A DNA stretch of 21,187 bases, taken from assembly GCA_036897485.1 (NCBI GenBank), contig JAYMTF010001812.1, positions 1 to 21,187 on the forward strand. The letters run 5' to 3'. This document shows, piece after piece, positions 19,101 to 21,187 of the stretch. Within the stretch, counting starts at the first letter, position 1. The number at the start of each line of letters is the position of its first letter. A program made the translations under genes and the position numbers. Source of the stretch: Pelargonium nanum. Taxonomy: Eukaryota; Streptophyta; Magnoliopsida; Geraniales; Geraniaceae. The notes beneath the pieces were generated by a model. It ran no database searches and was not told the DNA's origin. It worked only from the letters and a program-made list of their open reading frames with translations.

Positions 19101-19360
19101 GAAGAGATGAGAGTGACTGGTTTTGTTTATTGGTGTGTTGCTATGAATCCCGACGACTCCCAGTGGACCAATCAGGGGGCGCCACGTAAGGCTGAGGGTG
19201 CTCGTCAATCATGCACTCGCTGGTGACCTTTGCTGCTACTTGGGGCGTTGACTCTTTGACTATCGGTGACTTCATATAGTGAAATGACGCTGTTGTTCTT
19301 TTCTTGTTCCTTGATGGAACGATTTGAGAGGGCGATGAGAAGGAGAATATGGTCATATTG
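19101..19360 (-). promoter_or_regulatory. Probable promoter of the AFR-like gene
   Basis: Visible motifs: CCAAT boxes in both orientations (19129-19133, complement; 19168-19172, + strand), an ACGT core ccacgtaa (19182-19189), and two W-box cores TTGAC at 19248-19252 and 19256-19260 on the + strand. No clear TATA box stands at the expected distance from the CT-rich leader, so the promoter may be TATA-less, as is frequent for housekeeping regulators. The interval is more GC-rich than the DNA beyond 19360. A 71-codon - strand ORF (19141-19356) lies here but has no recognisable domain. Motif function is inferred from general plant promoter knowledge. Confidence 0.45.
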
Positions 19361-20067
19361 GAAATTTAAAATGGTGTCTAAATTATTGCATGTTATAGAC
19401 CAGACAGGTCCTTAATAGTATATCCTGGTTGATATAATTTAAAGTGATGTCAATTATGGCATGAAATTGTCGTTACTTTCACTCTCTCTTTTTAAATTAA
19501 TTAATTTGTTGTTATTGATTTTAAGTCAAAATTTATGAGTTAAATTTATTGGGCGATATTGTGTACTAAATATCTCTTTATTTGCATGTCCTAAATATTG
19601 TTATTTTAATTTAATTCTAATACATTTACTTACTTAATTCTGATGTTATGGAGTTTATTATCATGTTATTGAGTATATAAAAATATTAGGAAAAGGTATA
19701 CCAATAATTCTGAAATTATTACAAATGAATTAAAATAGTTTATTTTTTTTCTTTCAAAAATGAATTAAAATAGCTTTTAGAGCATTTTTGTTCAATATGT
19801 TTGCACAAAAGATTAAGGAGGAGGGAAAAGTTGATTTCCCCCCCTAAATGCATCTTTAATATAGCACAAAATTGAGGTACCGGTAAAGATATGTTGAATA
19901 AGATGAAGAGGTCGACTCTTATGGTGATGAGTTATTCTATACGGTTGAAATATTAAAAGAGTCTTTTTTTATTTTGAAGTCATATTGTAAAATGATAAAT
20001 TTATTCTTTAAGTTGGCATACTTATTTGAACTTAAAAGTCAACTATTTTTTTTCTTCCTATTTTATG
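19361..20067. other. AT-rich intergenic stretch with one micro-insertion
   Basis: Nothing coding is recognised. The only structured feature is the direct repeat pair at 19723-19773, listed separately. Confidence 0.5.
19723..19773 (-). repeat. 16 bp direct repeats flanking a T-rich 19 bp insert
   Basis: aaatgaattaaaatag occurs identically at 19723-19738 and 19758-19773. Between the copies lies a T-rich stretch, tttattttttttctttcaa, which read on the - strand is an A-rich tail. This has the same architecture as the 6463-6524 insertion: a target-site duplication around little more than a poly(A) tail. A simple local tandem duplication is the alternative. Confidence 0.5.
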
Positions 20068-20715
20068 TTTTTTTCCTTAAAGCAAGAACCATATATTGAA
20101 TTAAAGTATCATGCAACAAATGCAAAATCTCTAACAACTATCACATCAATATTTACAATCGAACAAAGGAGGCAAAGCTATCACAATAGCATGAGCAATT
20201 GAATTTACAAATCGTTTAACTCCTAAGAGCGCCTAGTTAACCGAATCTATTTCTCGAATAAAACGAGTACAAACACCAATCACTAAATCGTCGCACTCAC
20301 TATTTATTTCAAATATTGACGTGAGATTTGAAACTACTTGAACTGAATCACATTCGAGCTCCATCTTCCTCCAACCCGTCTCTTTATTCCAAGAAAGCGC
20401 CTCCCGAGTCGCGATCTCTTCCAATAAATGTGAACTAGAGACACCTTGCCCTTCCACCAATTTGACCCCCGCTCTCCGGTGGCCACCAGCATCTCAAGCA
20501 ACCTACAACCACACCCAAAATTATCGTTGCCAAAACAAGCACCATCAAAGTTAACTTTGATGAACCCCACATGCGGTCTCCTCCACATCTCATGATCAGC
20601 CCTTCCACCATGCACATCACCGCCACCCAACAGCCTTCGCCAACTCCTCTCTGCCACATGAATGGCTGCCAATCAACCCAAAATTGCCATTGCCAAAACA
20701 AACTGACATGAATGT
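20068..20715 (-). pseudogene. Decayed RNase H-type (RVT_3-like) coding fragment, probably the 3' end of a retroposon
   Basis: On the - strand, 20672 to 20480 encodes RRPHVGFIKVNFDGACFGND, the first strand of a plant retroelement-type RNase H with its catalytic Asp (NFDGA). In another frame, 20460-20233 encodes LLEEIATREALSWNK, with a Glu in the expected helix, and KMELECDSVQVVSNL, with the second Asp. Further on, VNSIAHAIVIAL recalls the closing N..AH..A motif. At least one frameshift separates the two blocks, near 20460-20520, and a stop follows at 20233. The fragment ends with attcaatatatggttcttgc and an A-rich run (complement of 20068-20075), as in a LINE tail. RNase H of this type closes ORF2 in some plant LINEs; a captured host gene is the alternative. 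Confidence 0.7.
20512..20704 (-). repeat. Partial internal duplication in the RNase H fragment
   Basis: About 29 bases encoding CFGN(D/G)NFG occur at 20512-20540 and again at 20675-20704 (- strand: tgttttggcaa...aattttggg) with about five differences. The upstream copy lacks the NFDGA context. This suggests a partial duplication or joining of two related fragments about 163 bp apart. Confidence 0.55.
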
Positions 20716-20789
20716 TTCGTTCAAGTCATTGAAAACATTTGTGATTTGGCATGAAAAATAGTCCCGCAAAATTTTTGAGGTCAATATTT

Positions 20790-20836
20790 TTTTTTATAAG
20801 CAAGCGTTACCTTTTATTAAAAGAACCGAATTTTAC
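20790..20836 (-). mobile_element. Short LINE 3' tail
   Basis: The complement reads gtaaagtaaaattcggttcttt...aataaaaggtaacgcttgcttataaaaaaaaa, matching the end of the LINE at 2934-6270 (acgtactgcttgcctataaaaaaaaa) and of the fragment at 6643-6843. Only the last 45 or so bases are recognisable. I could not define a flanking duplication with confidence. Confidence 0.6.
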
Positions 20837-20880
20837 TTTACATTTTAAAGCCAATTAATTAAATTCTCATTAGCACGACA

Positions 20881-21187
20881 TTAGGAGAAAGCAGCGGCTT
20901 TAGGGTTTAAAAAAAGCAGCGGCAGCGGCTCACTTGAGCGGCAGCGCTGGTCGCTTGGAGGTCGTTCTCTCTCTAGGAGTGTATTGCTTGTAAGGCAACT
21001 AAGGGAGGCTAGGGTTTTTTGGGTGTGTGGGGATTTGAAGAACGGCTAGGGTTTTCGTTTGTGGCGGCTAGGGTTCGGCAAGCGGTGTTTAGAGCGTCGG
21101 CATGGAAAGGTTTAGAGTAGCGGAATCATCATCGAAGATTGCGGTTATGGCGGAGTTCACGGCTGGGGGGCTGAGGGGACCCTGCGA
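20881..21187 (+). other. GC-richer leader-like segment with telo-box motifs and the start of an ORF (runs off the right edge)
   Basis: The composition switches abruptly to GC-rich with gcagcggc repeats and four agggtt motifs (about 20902, 21011, 21047, 21070), the complement of the plant telo-box AAACCC(T)A. An ATG at 21102 opens a frame of 28 codons (MERFRVAESSSKIAVMAEF...) with no stop before the window ends. Telo-boxes with such leaders occur in 5' UTRs of plant housekeeping genes, and GC-rich leaders with gctagggttt also occur at the 5' ends of plant LINEs. Given the retroelement debris immediately to the left, both readings stand, and I cannot choose from this much sequence. Confidence 0.4.

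Noticed and set aside
19141-19356. 71-codon - strand ORF upstream of the AFR-like gene
   Set aside because: It has no recognisable domain and lies within the probable promoter; possible as a small peptide gene, but unsupported by sequence alone.

Overview
The window is nuclear DNA from a flowering plant, most likely a eudicot. The evidence is AT-rich intergenic sequence, short GT-AG introns, plant-type L1 LINE coding sequence, a Gypsy-like long terminal repeat with a TGATG/CATCA border, tRNA-derived SINEs, and a conserved plant gene related to Arabidopsis SAP30 FUNCTION-RELATED (AFR1/AFR2). I cannot assign the species.

Layout. Bases 1-2395 are the right-hand end of an LTR retrotransposon: internal 3' sequence (1-536) ending in a purine-rich tract, then one complete 1.86 kb LTR (537-2395) built largely of tandem repeats. 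Its coding part lies outside the window. Bases 2396-2933 are AT-rich with a short, more GC-rich coding-like stretch (2856-2933). Bases 2934-6270 are a 5'-truncated L1-type LINE on the + strand, with an endonuclease C-terminus, a reverse transcriptase and a zinc-knuckle domain, interrupted by only two in-frame stop codons. Bases 6463-15600 contain no recognisable host gene. They hold a graveyard of small insertions: a micro-retroinsertion, a LINE tail, a foldback element with roughly 200 bp inverted arms, two SINEs with target-site duplications, a possible CACTA end, a TA microsatellite and a leader-like segment near 9550.

The one host gene I can build is on the - strand at 16008-18885. Six exons with clean GT-AG junctions give a 224-residue protein with a C-terminal SAP30/Sin3-binding-type region. 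By family it is a subunit of a Sin3-type histone deacetylase complex. Its leader (18886 to about 19100) is pyrimidine-rich and carries upstream ORFs. Its upstream region holds CCAAT, ACGT-core and W-box motifs.

The right end (19360-21187) is again repeat territory: a second micro-insertion, a decayed RNase H-type coding fragment (- strand), another LINE tail of the same family as the large LINE, and a GC-richer leader-like segment with telo-box motifs opening an ORF that runs off the window.

The parts do not form a pathway. The picture is one conserved regulatory gene embedded in retroelement debris. I found no convincing new biological system. The most informative signals are a set of LINE tails sharing one 3' end, two nearly body-less poly(A)/poly(T) insertions flanked by direct repeats, the nested foldback element, and the repeat-mosaic LTR.
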